This document shows, piece after piece, positions 42,555-51,353 of a stretch of 64,000 nt of DNA (position 1 is the first letter of the stretch; each line of letters starts with the position of its first letter). The position numbers and the translations under genes are program-made. The stretch comes from Pseudomonas frederiksbergensis (GTDB taxonomy: Bacteria > Pseudomonadota > Gammaproteobacteria > Pseudomonadales > Pseudomonadaceae): positions 1,054,001 through 1,118,000 of the forward strand of contig NZ_CP142104.1 in NCBI RefSeq assembly GCF_035751725.1. The letters run 5' to 3'. The notes beneath the pieces were generated by a model. The model saw nothing but the letters and a program-made list of their open reading frames with translations, did not search any database and was not told the DNA's origin.

Positions 42555-44501
42555 TCAGGAGCCGAACTTATAGTGCGGATAGTCGTCCAGGGAGAACCCG
42601 CCATTGAAGGTCGCAGCGGTCTTGTTGCAGATGTGGATGGCAGCGTCGATGGCACCTCGAAAGCAAGGCTCTGTCCAGCCAGCGTCCACGGAAAACGATT
42701 CGCCGGAAAAATACAGGCCCGACTGATGACCAAAGTCCCTGTTGTATTTCATCAGGCTCACGGCATCGCGATAGGTACCTGGCCGATACAACTTGGCACA
42801 ACCCAACGAGTTTTTATCGGTAATCCACCGTTGGACCACGGCTTGATCGAGTCCGATATAGGGCGAAATTCGCTCCTGGATATTGGTACATCTCATGAGT
42901 ATTCGATCCAGCTCCCTGGCGCACTTGCTGACAAGCTCCTTGTCGCTGAATGACGCGAGTTTGGTTGCATCGTCTTCCCATGTGTAGCTCAGCAGGATGC
43001 AGTCATAGCTGTAGTCGTCGTTGTAGCGATAGGTGTAGACGTCGTGGATGAGACTGTCGGTGACGATTGCCTGCGGGATGGTTCTGTTTTTAGAAAGAAA
43101 TGATTTCTTCAACGGTGCGAATACTTTGCAGCTGGTCTCCCAGTGAGCAGTTTTATAAGCATTGATTGTTTCGAACGGCAGAATTTGCGGTGTGAAATTT
43201 TCCAGTTCGATGCGAGTTTCGATCAGCCAAGAAGGGAGCGTCAGGATGACCGAGTCGAAATCCTGGGCGTGCTGCCGGGTTTGCTCGGGCAGACTGTATT
43301 GCCAGTCGAAATGGACGCGTATCTTTTGGTTTGCCAGTTTTGTCAGCCTGGTCACGGATGAGTTTGTGAGCAGGCCGTCTTTTCGTTCAAGGCTATGCTC
43401 ATGGACGGATTTGCCGGTCTCCGCAGTCTTCATGAACATCAAGCATTCGCTCAGGGCCGCGAGCCCGATGTAGCGGGGGCTGTCGAAGCTCAATCCCGCC
43501 GAATCAACAACGGTTTCGCTATGCAGATGGGGCGAAGGGATTGGATCACCCAGCGAGTCCACCCGACCAAGCACCAACTGCAAGTGGCTGCTGAACCCAA
43601 ATATCGCTGTGCGAAGGGGATATAGAGAGCAGACATCGTAGAAGGCCCCCCAACTGCCATCGCCGATGCCGATCGCATAGAAGATCGCGGACTCCTCGGC
43701 AGACATCCCCATGCCGCCGAAATCTCCCGGTTCGCGCTCATCCCAGGCTTTTAAGGCAGGCATGCTCACCAAATCGCGAAATGAGACATTCTGATATCTC
43801 GCTACGATGGCCTGCCACATGGCTTCCCATCGTTCAGTGGCGTAGACCTCGGCGACATGTCGCGTCATTCGGTCGGCGAAAGCTTTCCATTTTGCATATA
43901 CCTCTTGTAGCTCTCTGCCGGGCGGTGGCGTACTGCCGTCTGCGTTTTTCCAGATCAGCATATGCGGTGTCGGCTCGCCGCCAATAGTGCCCTCGCGCAG
44001 ATAAATGCCTGTCGAGTGGACCCATTGGCTGCCTGGATTGGCGAAATCGGCAGTCGATAACTCAAAAATCTTGGCGTAGTAAGCCATCAGCGACCGGCCT
44101 TCCACTGGAGGTTCATCCGACCGGTTGAAAAAGGGCATGCGCATGGCGCCCATTTCGAAAGGTGTATGGCTGGCGTTGGATTGTTTACTTCCTGGGACGG
44201 TCAGGTGCCTGCCGCCGATGCGACTGGATTGCTCTATCAGGGTTATGTGGGTGAATCCGCAACGATAAAGCTCTCTGGCGGCCGTCAATCCGGTGATGCC
44301 GGCACCTATGATGCAAATTCTGTGTTGTGGATCGGTTGCCTTGGCGATGCCGTTGTTCTGTTCGACCAACGCCCTGTAGTCGAAGCACAAATCGGGTGGG
44401 TTTGGAAAGCGAGCCGCCCATTTTCTGCCAGCCGAACGCTGGGTCCGAGCCATTTCCTTAACGGCGGAGGAGGGGTAGTTGTAGCTTGATCCGATGGTCA
44501 T
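42555..44501 (-). CDS. FAD-dependent L-amino acid monooxygenase/oxidase (DavB/IaaM family)
   Basis: A 648-residue flavoprotein. The N-terminal FAD motif is I-C-I-I-G-A-G-I-T-G-L-T-A-A-R (about residues 62-76) followed by S-R-I-G-G-R-H. The central EMGAMRMPF and C-terminal ILLSYTWEDDA, then GLYFSGESFSVDAGWTE, match the lysine 2-monooxygenase/tryptophan 2-monooxygenase group. These decarboxylate an amino acid to the amide one carbon shorter. It is longer than typical members (about 560), with an extra N-terminal 50-60 residues. The ATG at 44501 with AGGGAAG upstream is chosen. The gene is visibly richer in A and T than its neighbours, suggesting transfer. Substrate unknown. Confidence 0.83.
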   Translation of the reverse strand: MTIGSSYNYPSSAVKEMARTQRSAGRKWAARFPNPPDLCFDYRALVEQNNGIAKATDPQHRICIIGAGITGLTAARELYRCGFTHITLIEQSSRIGGRHLTVPGSKQSNASHTPFEMGAMRMPFFNRSDEPPVEGRSLMAYYAKIFELSTADFANPGSQWVHSTGIYLREGTIGGEPTPHMLIWKNADGSTPPPGRELQEVYAKWKAFADRMTRHVAEVYATERWEAMWQAIVARYQNVSFRDLVSMPALKAWDEREPGDFGGMGMSAEESAIFYAIGIGDGSWGAFYDVCSLYPLRTAIFGFSSHLQLVLGRVDSLGDPIPSPHLHSETVVDSAGLSFDSPRYIGLAALSECLMFMKTAETGKSVHEHSLERKDGLLTNSSVTRLTKLANQKIRVHFDWQYSLPEQTRQHAQDFDSVILTLPSWLIETRIELENFTPQILPFETINAYKTAHWETSCKVFAPLKKSFLSKNRTIPQAIVTDSLIHDVYTYRYNDDYSYDCILLSYTWEDDATKLASFSDKELVSKCARELDRILMRCTNIQERISPYIGLDQAVVQRWITDKNSLGCAKLYRPGTYRDAVSLMKYNRDFGHQSGLYFSGESFSVDAGWTEPCFRGAIDAAIHICNKTAATFNGGFSLDDYPHYKFGS

Positions 44502-44655
44502 CGTTGTTCTTCCCTGATGAAGTTTTTCAGGGAGTGATGTTGCGATGTTCACCCGGTAGCGTATGTGAGCGAAATCCAGCGCTCGGGTGCTCCGCATTCC
44601 GCTTTTCATGTAGGACTGCGCAGAAGGACAGCCTTGCGCCGTACACAGGATCAAG

Positions 44656-44740
44656 GCAGCGAGCTTGCTTGCGATGGCGGCGTGTCAGCCGGCATTCGGA
44701 TTGGCTGATAATTCGCCATCGCGGGCAAGCCCGCACACAC
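44656..44740. repeat. REPIN-like repeat
   Basis: Inverted arms GCAGCGAGCTTGCTTGCGAT (from 44656) and ATCGCGGGCAAGCCCGC (from 44718) belong to the TTGCTCGCGA family. They mark the boundary between the accessory block and the GlxA-type regulator gene. Confidence 0.65.
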
Positions 44741-44761
44741 TGGATTGCATTCAGCCTCGGC

Positions 44762-45757
44762 TCACGCCGCCTGCTGAAACTGCTGCCGATACTGGTTCGG
44801 CGACAGGTCGGTGTGTTGCCGGAATAGTCGTGCGAAAAAGCTCGCATCGTCGTAGCCGACTTCATAGCTGATGGTCTTGATGCTCTTGCGACTGCCGGAC
44901 AGCAGGCCCTTTGCGGTTTCGATCCGCAGCCGTTGCAGGTAATGCAGCGGTTTGTCGCCCGTGGCGGTCTGGAAGCGACGCATGAAGTTGCGGATGCTCA
45001 TGCCGTGTTCCCTGGCGACGTCCTCGAAGCGGAACTTGTCGGCGAAGTGTTCTTCGAGCCATTGCTGGATCTGCAGGATGATCACGTCCTGGTGCAGTTT
45101 CTGCCCGCCGAAGCCGATGCGTCCCGGCGAATAGCTGCGCTGCACTTCATAGAGAATGTCTCGCGCCACGGCCTGGGCCACGTTGGCGCCGCAGAAGCGT
45201 TCGATCAAGTAGATGTAGAGATCGCACGCCGAGGTGGTGCCGCCGGCGCAGAACAGGTTGTCGGCGTCGGTCAGGTGTTTGTCCTGGTTGAGGTGGACTT
45301 GGGGAAAGCGTTCCTTGAATGCATTGAAAAAACGCCAATAGGTGGTGGCTTCCTTGCCGTCGAGAAGCCCGGCCTCGGCCAGCCAGAACACTCCCGTGGC
45401 TTCTCCGCAGAGCACCGCGCCGCGGGCGTGTTGTTCGCGCAGCCACGGCAGGACCTGCGGATATCGTTGGCACAGGGTGGCGAAGTCATCCCAGAAGGCA
45501 GGCAGGATGATGACGTCGGTGTTTTCCAGGCCACCGTCCACCGGCATGATCACATCGCTGAAGCTGTTCACGGGGTTGCCATCGGGGCTGACCAGGCGGG
45601 TTTCAAAGGCCGGGGTCAGGCCGTGGCCCAGTTGTTTGCCATAGCGCAGGCTGGCCAGGTGGAAAAAATCCTTGGCTTGCATGAGGGTGGAAGCGAAAAC
45701 CCGGTCGACGGCCAGGATGCTGACGCGCCGCAAGGGCGTGGAGACGTGCATGGACAT
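44762..45757 (-). CDS. GlxA-family regulator (DJ-1/PfpI plus AraC HTH)
   Basis: A 331-residue regulator. The N-terminal DJ-1/PfpI amidotransferase-like domain (about residues 10-180) has G-A-V-L-C-G-E-A-T-G-V-F at the nucleophile-elbow position. A C-terminal AraC domain (about 220-325: REHGMSIRNFMRRFQTATGD and VGYDDASFFARLFRQHTDLS) follows. Members control arginine, carnitine and choline metabolism, among others. Divergent from the acyl-CoA dehydrogenase gene 143 bases away, which is its likely target. Confidence 0.87.
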   Translation of the reverse strand: MSMHVSTPLRRVSILAVDRVFASTLMQAKDFFHLASLRYGKQLGHGLTPAFETRLVSPDGNPVNSFSDVIMPVDGGLENTDVIILPAFWDDFATLCQRYPQVLPWLREQHARGAVLCGEATGVFWLAEAGLLDGKEATTYWRFFNAFKERFPQVHLNQDKHLTDADNLFCAGGTTSACDLYIYLIERFCGANVAQAVARDILYEVQRSYSPGRIGFGGQKLHQDVIILQIQQWLEEHFADKFRFEDVAREHGMSIRNFMRRFQTATGDKPLHYLQRLRIETAKGLLSGSRKSIKTISYEVGYDDASFFARLFRQHTDLSPNQYRQQFQQAA

Positions 45758-45900
45758 AATTCATCTTTATTTTTATAGGGGATAGTGGTCATCAAACGGC
45801 TGGATCGTCTTATTTTTTGGCGCAAGTGTCCAGTGTCCCGTTGTGCGCCGCAGGCTTAGGCTCTGTTGGATGACCGTCCAACAATAACCAAAGGTGCGCC

Positions 45901-47037
45901 ATGATCCCTAGAACCCTGTTCAGTCCCGAGCATGAATTGTTTCGAGACTCTGTACGAACCTTCCTCGAAAAAGAAGCCGTGCCGTACCACGGCCAGTGGG
46001 AAAAACAGGGACATGTCGATCGCGAGCTCTGGAACAAGGCAGGGGAGGCGGGAATGTTGTGTTCGCACCTTCCAGAAGCCTACGGCGGGCTGGACGCAGA
46101 CTTCCTCTATAGCACCGTAGTGATCGAGGAGATCGGCCGCCTGGGGCTGACGGGGATCGGCTTCTCGCTGCATTCCGACATCGTCGCGCCGTACATCCTC
46201 CATTACGGCAGCGAAGCGTTGAAGCACAAGTACCTGCCGAAACTGGTGTCAGGCGAAATGGTGACTGCCATCGCCATGACCGAGCCGGGCGCGGGCTCGG
46301 ACTTGCAGGGCGTGAAGACTACGGCGGTGCTGGACGGCGACGAATATGTCATCAACGGCTCCAAGACGTTCATCACCAATGGCTTCCTTGCGGACCTGGT
46401 CATCGTCGTCGCCAAGACCGATCCGAAGGCGGGGGCCAAGGGCACCAGCCTGTTCCTGGTAGAAGCGGGTACACCGGGCTTCGAGAAAGGCAAGCGCCTG
46501 GAAAAAGTCGGGATGAAGGCCCAGGACACGTCCGAATTGTTCTTCCAGGACGTGCGGGTGCCGAAGGAGAACCTCTTGGGACAGGCCGGGATGGGCTTTG
46601 CGTACCTGATGCAGGAACTGCCCCAGGAGCGCCTGACCGTCGCCATTGGAGGCCTGGCCTCGGCCGAAGCGGCGTTGCAATGGACATTGGACTACACCCG
46701 TGATCGCAAGGCATTCGGCAAGTCCATCGCGGACTTCCAGAACACTCGCTTCAAACTCGCGGAAATGGCCACCGAGATCCAGATCGGCCGGGTCTTTGTC
46801 GACCGCTGCCTGGAGCTGCACCTGCAGGGCAAGCTCGACGTGCCGACTGCGGCGATGGCCAAGTATTGGGGCACCGACCTGCAATGCAAAGTGCTGGACG
46901 AATGCGTGCAGTTGCATGGCGGCTACGGTTTCATGTGGGAATACCCGGTTGCCCGGGCATGGGCTGATGCGCGGGTGCAACGGATCTATGCCGGGACCAA
47001 TGAGATCATGAAGGAGATCATTGCGCGGTCGCTTTGA
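45901..47037 (+). CDS. Acyl-CoA dehydrogenase
   Basis: A 378-residue acyl-CoA dehydrogenase of normal length. Features are the FAD-contacting AMTEPGAGSDLQG, F-I-T-N-G, the signature QLHGGYGFMWEYPVAR and the C-terminal RIYAGTNEIMKEI, where a catalytic Glu is expected. It oxidises an acyl-CoA to the enoyl-CoA with ETF as acceptor; chain preference cannot be told. Single gene, probably regulated by the divergent GlxA-type protein. Confidence 0.9.
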   Translation: MIPRTLFSPEHELFRDSVRTFLEKEAVPYHGQWEKQGHVDRELWNKAGEAGMLCSHLPEAYGGLDADFLYSTVVIEEIGRLGLTGIGFSLHSDIVAPYILHYGSEALKHKYLPKLVSGEMVTAIAMTEPGAGSDLQGVKTTAVLDGDEYVINGSKTFITNGFLADLVIVVAKTDPKAGAKGTSLFLVEAGTPGFEKGKRLEKVGMKAQDTSELFFQDVRVPKENLLGQAGMGFAYLMQELPQERLTVAIGGLASAEAALQWTLDYTRDRKAFGKSIADFQNTRFKLAEMATEIQIGRVFVDRCLELHLQGKLDVPTAAMAKYWGTDLQCKVLDECVQLHGGYGFMWEYPVARAWADARVQRIYAGTNEIMKEIIARSL

Positions 47038-47056
47038 TGCGGTTGTGAGCTTGAAG

Positions 47057-47156
47057 GCGCTATCGCGAGCAAGCCCGCTGCCCCATGAGTTGTATGTTGA
47101 TCACCAATGAGTGGCCAGTCATACATCCAATATGGGCACGAGCTTGCTCGCGTTGG
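47057..47156. repeat. REPIN between convergent genes
   Basis: Arms CGCTATCGCGAGCAAGCCCG (from 47058) and GGGCACGAGCTTGCTCGCG (from 47134) are inverted members of the TTGCTCGCGA family with about 45 bases between them. Confidence 0.7.
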
Positions 47157-47170
47157 GGTCTGTGAACCCA

Positions 47171-48211
47171 TCAAGGCGCCGGGTTTGGATGGTCCTTGTG
47201 AATCGCCTCGATCCCTGCCAGCACTTCATCCGACAGCTTCAGGTCGAAGCTGGCGATGTTACTGTCCAGTTGCTCCAGGGTAGTGGCACCGATGATATTG
47301 CTGGTGACGAAAGGTTGCTGGGTAACGAAAGCCAGTGCCATTTGCGCCGGGTCCAGGCCGTGTTCGCGGGCCAGCGCTACGTAACGGCTGCACGCGGCTT
47401 CCGATTGTGGATTGAAATAGCGCATGAAACGGCTGTACAAGGTCAGGCGACCCTTGGCGGGGCGCGCGCCGTTTTCGTATTTGCCTGACAGGAATCCGAA
47501 CGCCAGGGGCGAATAGGCCAGCAGACCGCATTGTTCCCGGATGGCGATTTCTGCCAGGCCGATTTCAAAGCTGCGGTTGAGCAGGTTGTAGGGGTTCTGG
47601 ATCGACACCGCTCGCGGCCAGCCACGGGCTTCGGCCAGGGCGAGGAATTTCATGGTGCCCCATGGCGTCTCGTTGGAGAGGCCGATGTGGCGGATCTTGC
47701 CGGCCCGGACTTGTTCGTCCAGGGCTTCGAGGGTTTCCTCAAGCGGCGTGAAATCTTCATCGGCCTTGTGGGTGTAGCCCAACTGGCCAAAGAAATTGGT
47801 GCTGCGCTCCGGCCAGTGCAACTGGTAGAGATCGATCCAGTCGGTTTGCAGGCGCTTGAGGCTGGCATCCAGCGCTTCGACGATATGGCGGCGGTTGTGC
47901 TTGAGGTTCTTGTCTCGGATGTAGTCGATGGTGTTGCCGGGGCCGGCGATCTTGCTCGCCAGGATCCAGTCGGCACGGTCGCCACGGCTCTTGAAGTAGT
48001 TGCCGATGTAGCGCTCGGTGGTGGCGTAGGTCTCGGCCTTGGGTGGCACCGGGTACATCTCGGCGGTGTCGAGGAAATTGATGCCGGCACCCTTGGCACG
48101 TTCGATCTGGGCGAAGGCCTCGGCCTCGCTGTTCTGCTCACCCCAGGTCATGGTGCCGAGGCACAGGGCGCTGACATTCAGATCGGTACGGCCTAGCTTG
48201 CGATAGTCCAT
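47171..48211 (-). CDS. tas: NADP(H)-dependent aldo/keto reductase Tas
   Basis: A 346-residue aldo/keto reductase, the same length as E. coli Tas. It has LCLGTMTWGEQN at the N terminus, the catalytic Asp/Tyr in INFLDTAEMYP, a conserved Lys in I-L-A-S-K-I and the NADP-site wording near the C terminus (N-I-I-G-A-T-T-L-E-Q-L). Physiological substrate unknown. AAGGAG six bases before the ATG at 48211 fixes the start. The gene order acyl-CoA dehydrogenase-tas-rplM is usual in this genus as far as I recall. Confidence 0.88.
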   Translation of the reverse strand: MDYRKLGRTDLNVSALCLGTMTWGEQNSEAEAFAQIERAKGAGINFLDTAEMYPVPPKAETYATTERYIGNYFKSRGDRADWILASKIAGPGNTIDYIRDKNLKHNRRHIVEALDASLKRLQTDWIDLYQLHWPERSTNFFGQLGYTHKADEDFTPLEETLEALDEQVRAGKIRHIGLSNETPWGTMKFLALAEARGWPRAVSIQNPYNLLNRSFEIGLAEIAIREQCGLLAYSPLAFGFLSGKYENGARPAKGRLTLYSRFMRYFNPQSEAACSRYVALAREHGLDPAQMALAFVTQQPFVTSNIIGATTLEQLDSNIASFDLKLSDEVLAGIEAIHKDHPNPAP

Positions 48212-48379
48212 CGGGGACTCCTTGGGCAAAACAATCATAAAAGCAGGTTGAAATATTTTTCGCAATCTGCATAATTGCGCACCTCTTTCTGCAGTGGAAG
48301 TGATGCGCCGCCGCCGAAGAATCTTGCCGTTGAACGGACGCGCCGACCCGAGCCCCCGAAAGCGTCTGTATCCGGCTGC

Positions 48380-48395
48380 CTTTGACTTGTCAAAG
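48380..48395 (+). promoter_or_regulatory. Promoter region of rplM-rpsI with embedded dyad
   Basis: TTGACT (48382-48387) is a good -35 element. It is inside a perfect 7-2-7 inverted repeat CTTTGAC-TT-GTCAAAG. A weak -10 (TATTCA, 48403-48408) follows at short spacing. The 50 bases after it form the rplM leader. Confidence 0.45.
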
Positions 48396-48456
48396 TACGC
48401 ACTATTCAGTAAGATCCGCCGTCTAATTTACAGGGCGGCCCCTGAGGCTATAAAGA

Positions 48457-48885
48457 ATGAAAACTTTTACTGCTAAACCGGAAACAGTAAAGCGCGACTG
48501 GTTTGTCGTCGACGCTGCTGGTCAGACCCTGGGTCGTCTGGCCACCGAAATCGCGAGCCGTCTGCGTGGCAAGCACAAGCCTGAGTACACCCCTCACGTT
48601 GACACCGGTGACTACATCGTCGTGATCAATGCCGAGCAAGTACGTGTTACTGGCGCTAAAACCACTGACAAAATGTACTACTCCCACTCCGGTTTTCCTG
48701 GCGGCATCAAGTCGATCAACTTTGAAAAGCTGATCGCCAAAGCCCCTGAGCGCGTGATCGAGACCGCGGTTAAAGGCATGCTGCCTAAGAACCCGCTGGG
48801 TCGCGACATGTATCGTAAGCTGAAGGTTTATGCGGGCGCTGCTCACCCTCATACTGCTCAGCAGCCCCAAGAACTGAAGTTTTAA
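48457..48885 (+). CDS. rplM: Ribosomal protein L13
   Basis: A 142-residue 50S protein L13. The start [20 protein letters not shown] and the [10 protein letters not shown] family motif near residue 108 are standard. Codon use is that of a highly expressed gene. It forms an operon with rpsI, 14 bases downstream. Confidence 0.98.
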   Translation: MKTFTAKPETVKRDWFVVDAAGQTLGRLATEIASRLRGKHKPEYTPHVDTGDYIVVINAEQVRVTGAKTTDKMYYSHSGFPGGIKSINFEKLIAKAPERVIETAVKGMLPKNPLGRDMYRKLKVYAGAAHPHTAQQPQELKF

Positions 48886-48899
48886 CGGAATAGTTCATT

Positions 48900-49292
48900 A
48901 TGTCGGCGACTCAAAATTACGGCACTGGCCGTCGCAAGACTGCAACCGCACGCGTTTTCCTGCGTCCGGGCACTGGCAACATCTCCATCAACAACCGCTC
49001 CCTGGATAACTTCTTCGGCCGCGAAACTGCCCGCATGGTAGTTCGTCAGCCGCTGGAACTGACCGAGACCGTCGAAAAATTCGACATCTACGTCACCGTT
49101 ATCGGTGGTGGTGTAAGTGGCCAGGCTGGCGCAATCCGCCACGGCATCACTCGCGCCCTGATGGATTACGACGAGACTCTGCGCAGCGCCCTGCGTAAAG
49201 CTGGCTTCGTAACTCGCGATGCTCGCGAAGTTGAACGTAAGAAAGTCGGTCTGCGTAAAGCGCGTAAGCGTCCGCAGTACTCGAAGCGTTAA
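48900..49292 (+). CDS. rpsI: Ribosomal protein S9
   Basis: A 130-residue 30S protein S9, with the N-terminal [11 protein letters not shown] and the invariant basic tail ending in RPQYSKR that reaches the P-site tRNA. Followed by a Rho-independent terminator. Confidence 0.98.
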   Translation: MSATQNYGTGRRKTATARVFLRPGTGNISINNRSLDNFFGRETARMVVRQPLELTETVEKFDIYVTVIGGGVSGQAGAIRHGITRALMDYDETLRSALRKAGFVTRDAREVERKKVGLRKARKRPQYSKR

Positions 49293-49314
49293 TTTCGCTT
49301 CCGCGTTCAAAAGG

Positions 49315-49347
49315 CGCCCAGTTCCTCACGGAGCTGGGCGTTTTTTT
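49315..49347 (+). terminator. Terminator after rpsI
   Basis: CGCCCAG pairs with CTGGGCG around a 12-base loop and is followed by seven T. Confidence 0.9.
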
Positions 49348-49548
49348 ATGTGCGAAATAATTGCTCTGTGACAACTTGCCACATTCGTAGAGCCCCTATA
49401 CTACAAGGCTTGGCGGTTTCGCCGCTTGGTAATTACCTTGTCAGAATTGGGGGTTTTCATTACCATTCGGCAAAATTTTTATAAGTTCAGATTTTTACTT
49501 AGTAGACGCCTGATTTAACAGGCCACAAAGCTGATGGGAGAGGACTGA
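49348..49548 (+). promoter_or_regulatory. petABC promoter and leader
   Basis: A clear -10 element TATACT lies at 49397-49402, with a poor -35 around 49375. A second candidate is TTGTCA-N17-TACCAT (49440-49468). The rest is AT-rich. A GGGAGAGGA ribosome-binding site lies just before the petA ATG. Confidence 0.45.
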
Positions 49549-50142
49549 ATGAGCAATGACGGCGTGAATGCAGGCCGGCGTCGCTTCCTGGTAGCAGCCA
49601 CATCCGTGGTGGGTGCTGCAGGAGCGGTGGGGGCTGCGGTCCCGTTCGTGGGGTCATGGTTTCCCAGCGCCAAGGCGAAAGCCGCAGGTGCACCGGTGAA
49701 AGTGAATGTCAGCAAGATCGAGCCAGGCCAGCAGATGATTGCTGAATGGCGCGGTCAGCCGGTGTTCATCGTCCGCCGTACAGAGGAAATCCTGGGGAAT
49801 CTGAAAAAGATTGAGGGCCAGCTGTCCGATCCCTCCTCCAAGAACTCGGTCCAACCGGAATACGTCAACCCTGAGACTCGCTCGATCAAGCCGGAAGTCC
49901 TGCTGCTGATCGGGATCTGCACGCACTTGGGTTGCTCGCCAACGTTCCGTCCCGAAGTGGCCCCTGCCGACTTGGGCAAAGACTGGGTTGGTGGTTATTT
50001 CTGCCCTTGCCACGGCTCCCACTACGACCTGGCCGGTCGCGTCTACAAGTCGCAACCTGCACCTCTGAACCTGCCAGTTCCCCCGCATTCCTATGAGACC
50101 GATGACATCATTGTCGTTGGCGTCGATACGGAGAAAGCGTGA
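49549..50142 (+). CDS. petA: Ubiquinol-cytochrome c reductase Rieske iron-sulfur subunit
   Basis: A 197-residue Rieske protein. It has a twin-arginine signal anchor (G-R-R-R-F-L-V at residues 9-15, then a hydrophobic helix) and the 2Fe-2S ligands in CTHLGCSP and CPCHGSHYD. It takes electrons from ubiquinol at the Qo site of complex III. First gene of petABC; its stop overlaps the petB start. Confidence 0.96.
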   Translation: MSNDGVNAGRRRFLVAATSVVGAAGAVGAAVPFVGSWFPSAKAKAAGAPVKVNVSKIEPGQQMIAEWRGQPVFIVRRTEEILGNLKKIEGQLSDPSSKNSVQPEYVNPETRSIKPEVLLLIGICTHLGCSPTFRPEVAPADLGKDWVGGYFCPCHGSHYDLAGRVYKSQPAPLNLPVPPHSYETDDIIVVGVDTEKA

Positions 50143-51353
50143 TGAGCAAACTAATGGATTGGGTTGATGCGCGCTTTCCCGCGACCAAAATGTGGGAAGA
50201 CCATCTCAGCAAATACTACGCTCCGAAGAACTTCAACTTCTTCTACTTCTTTGGTTCCCTGGCGTTGCTCGTCCTGGTCAACCAGATCGTCACCGGTGTC
50301 TGGCTGACGATGAGCTACACCCCTTCGGCAGAAGAAGCGTTCGCCTCCGTCGAATACATCATGCGCGACGTCGAGTACGGCTCGATCCTGCGTCTGCTGC
50401 ATTCCACCGGCGCTTCGGCGTTCTTCATCGTGGTCTACCTCCACATGTTCCGTGGTTTGCTCTACGGTTCGTACCAGAAGCCGCGTGAGTTGGTGTGGGT
50501 CTTCGGCATGCTGATCTACCTGGCGCTGATGGCCGAAGCCTTCATGGGCTACCTGCTGCCGTGGGGCCAGATGTCCTACTGGGGCGCCCAGGTGATCATC
50601 TCGCTGTTCGGTGCGATCCCGGTCATCGGCGACGACCTGACCCAGTGGATCCGCGGTGACTACCTGATCTCGGGGATTACCCTGAACCGCTTCTTTGCCC
50701 TGCATGTCGTGGCACTGCCGATCGTGATCCTCGGCCTGGTGGTGCTGCACATCCTGGCGCTGCACGAAGTGGGCTCGAACAACCCGGATGGCGTGGACAT
50801 CAAGAAGCACAAGGACGAGAACGGCGTACCGCTGGATGGCATCGCCTTCCACCCGTACTACACCGTGAAAGACATCGTCGGCGTAGTGGTCTTCCTGTTC
50901 ATCTTCTGCTCCATCGTGTTCTTCTTCCCGGAAATGGGCGGTTATTTCCTCGAGAAGCCGAACTTCGAACAGGCCAACGCCTTCAAGACCCCTGAGCACA
51001 TTGCACCGGTCTGGTACTTCACGCCTTTCTACGCGATCCTGCGGGCCGTTCCTGACAAGCTGTTGGGCGTAATCGCCATGGGCGCCGCCATTGCCGTGCT
51101 GTTCGTCCTGCCTTGGCTGGACCGCAGCCCTGTCAAGTCGATGCGCTACAAGGGCTGGCTGAGCAAGATCTGGCTCTGGGTGTTCTGCATTTCGTTCGTA
51201 ATCCTCGGCGTGCTGGGTGTATTGGCACCGACACCGGGCCGGACGCTGCTGTCGCAGGTCTGCACCTTCCTGTACTTCGCCTACTTCATTCTGATGCCGT
51301 TCTACACCAGGCTCGAGAAGACCAAACCGGTTCCGGAAAGGGTGACTGGCTGA
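50142..51353 (+). CDS. petB: Cytochrome b of the bc1 complex
   Basis: A 403-residue cytochrome b with eight transmembrane helices. Haem-ligand histidines are in RLLHSTGASAFFIVVYLHMF and in L-H-V-V-A-L-P through V-V-L-H-I-L-A-L-H. The ATG at 50142 shares one base with the petA stop; a GTG three bases earlier is less likely. It contains the quinone sites of complex III. Confidence 0.96.
   Translation: MSKLMDWVDARFPATKMWEDHLSKYYAPKNFNFFYFFGSLALLVLVNQIVTGVWLTMSYTPSAEEAFASVEYIMRDVEYGSILRLLHSTGASAFFIVVYLHMFRGLLYGSYQKPRELVWVFGMLIYLALMAEAFMGYLLPWGQMSYWGAQVIISLFGAIPVIGDDLTQWIRGDYLISGITLNRFFALHVVALPIVILGLVVLHILALHEVGSNNPDGVDIKKHKDENGVPLDGIAFHPYYTVKDIVGVVVFLFIFCSIVFFFPEMGGYFLEKPNFEQANAFKTPEHIAPVWYFTPFYAILRAVPDKLLGVIAMGAAIAVLFVLPWLDRSPVKSMRYKGWLSKIWLWVFCISFVILGVLGVLAPTPGRTLLSQVCTFLYFAYFILMPFYTRLEKTKPVPERVTG

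Noticed and set aside
42555..44501. Tryptophan 2-monooxygenase (auxin synthesis) as a firm call
   Set aside because: Family membership is clear, but iaaM is normally paired with the amidase-signature enzyme IaaH, which is missing. The neighbour here is a nitrilase-fold enzyme, so the substrate is left open.
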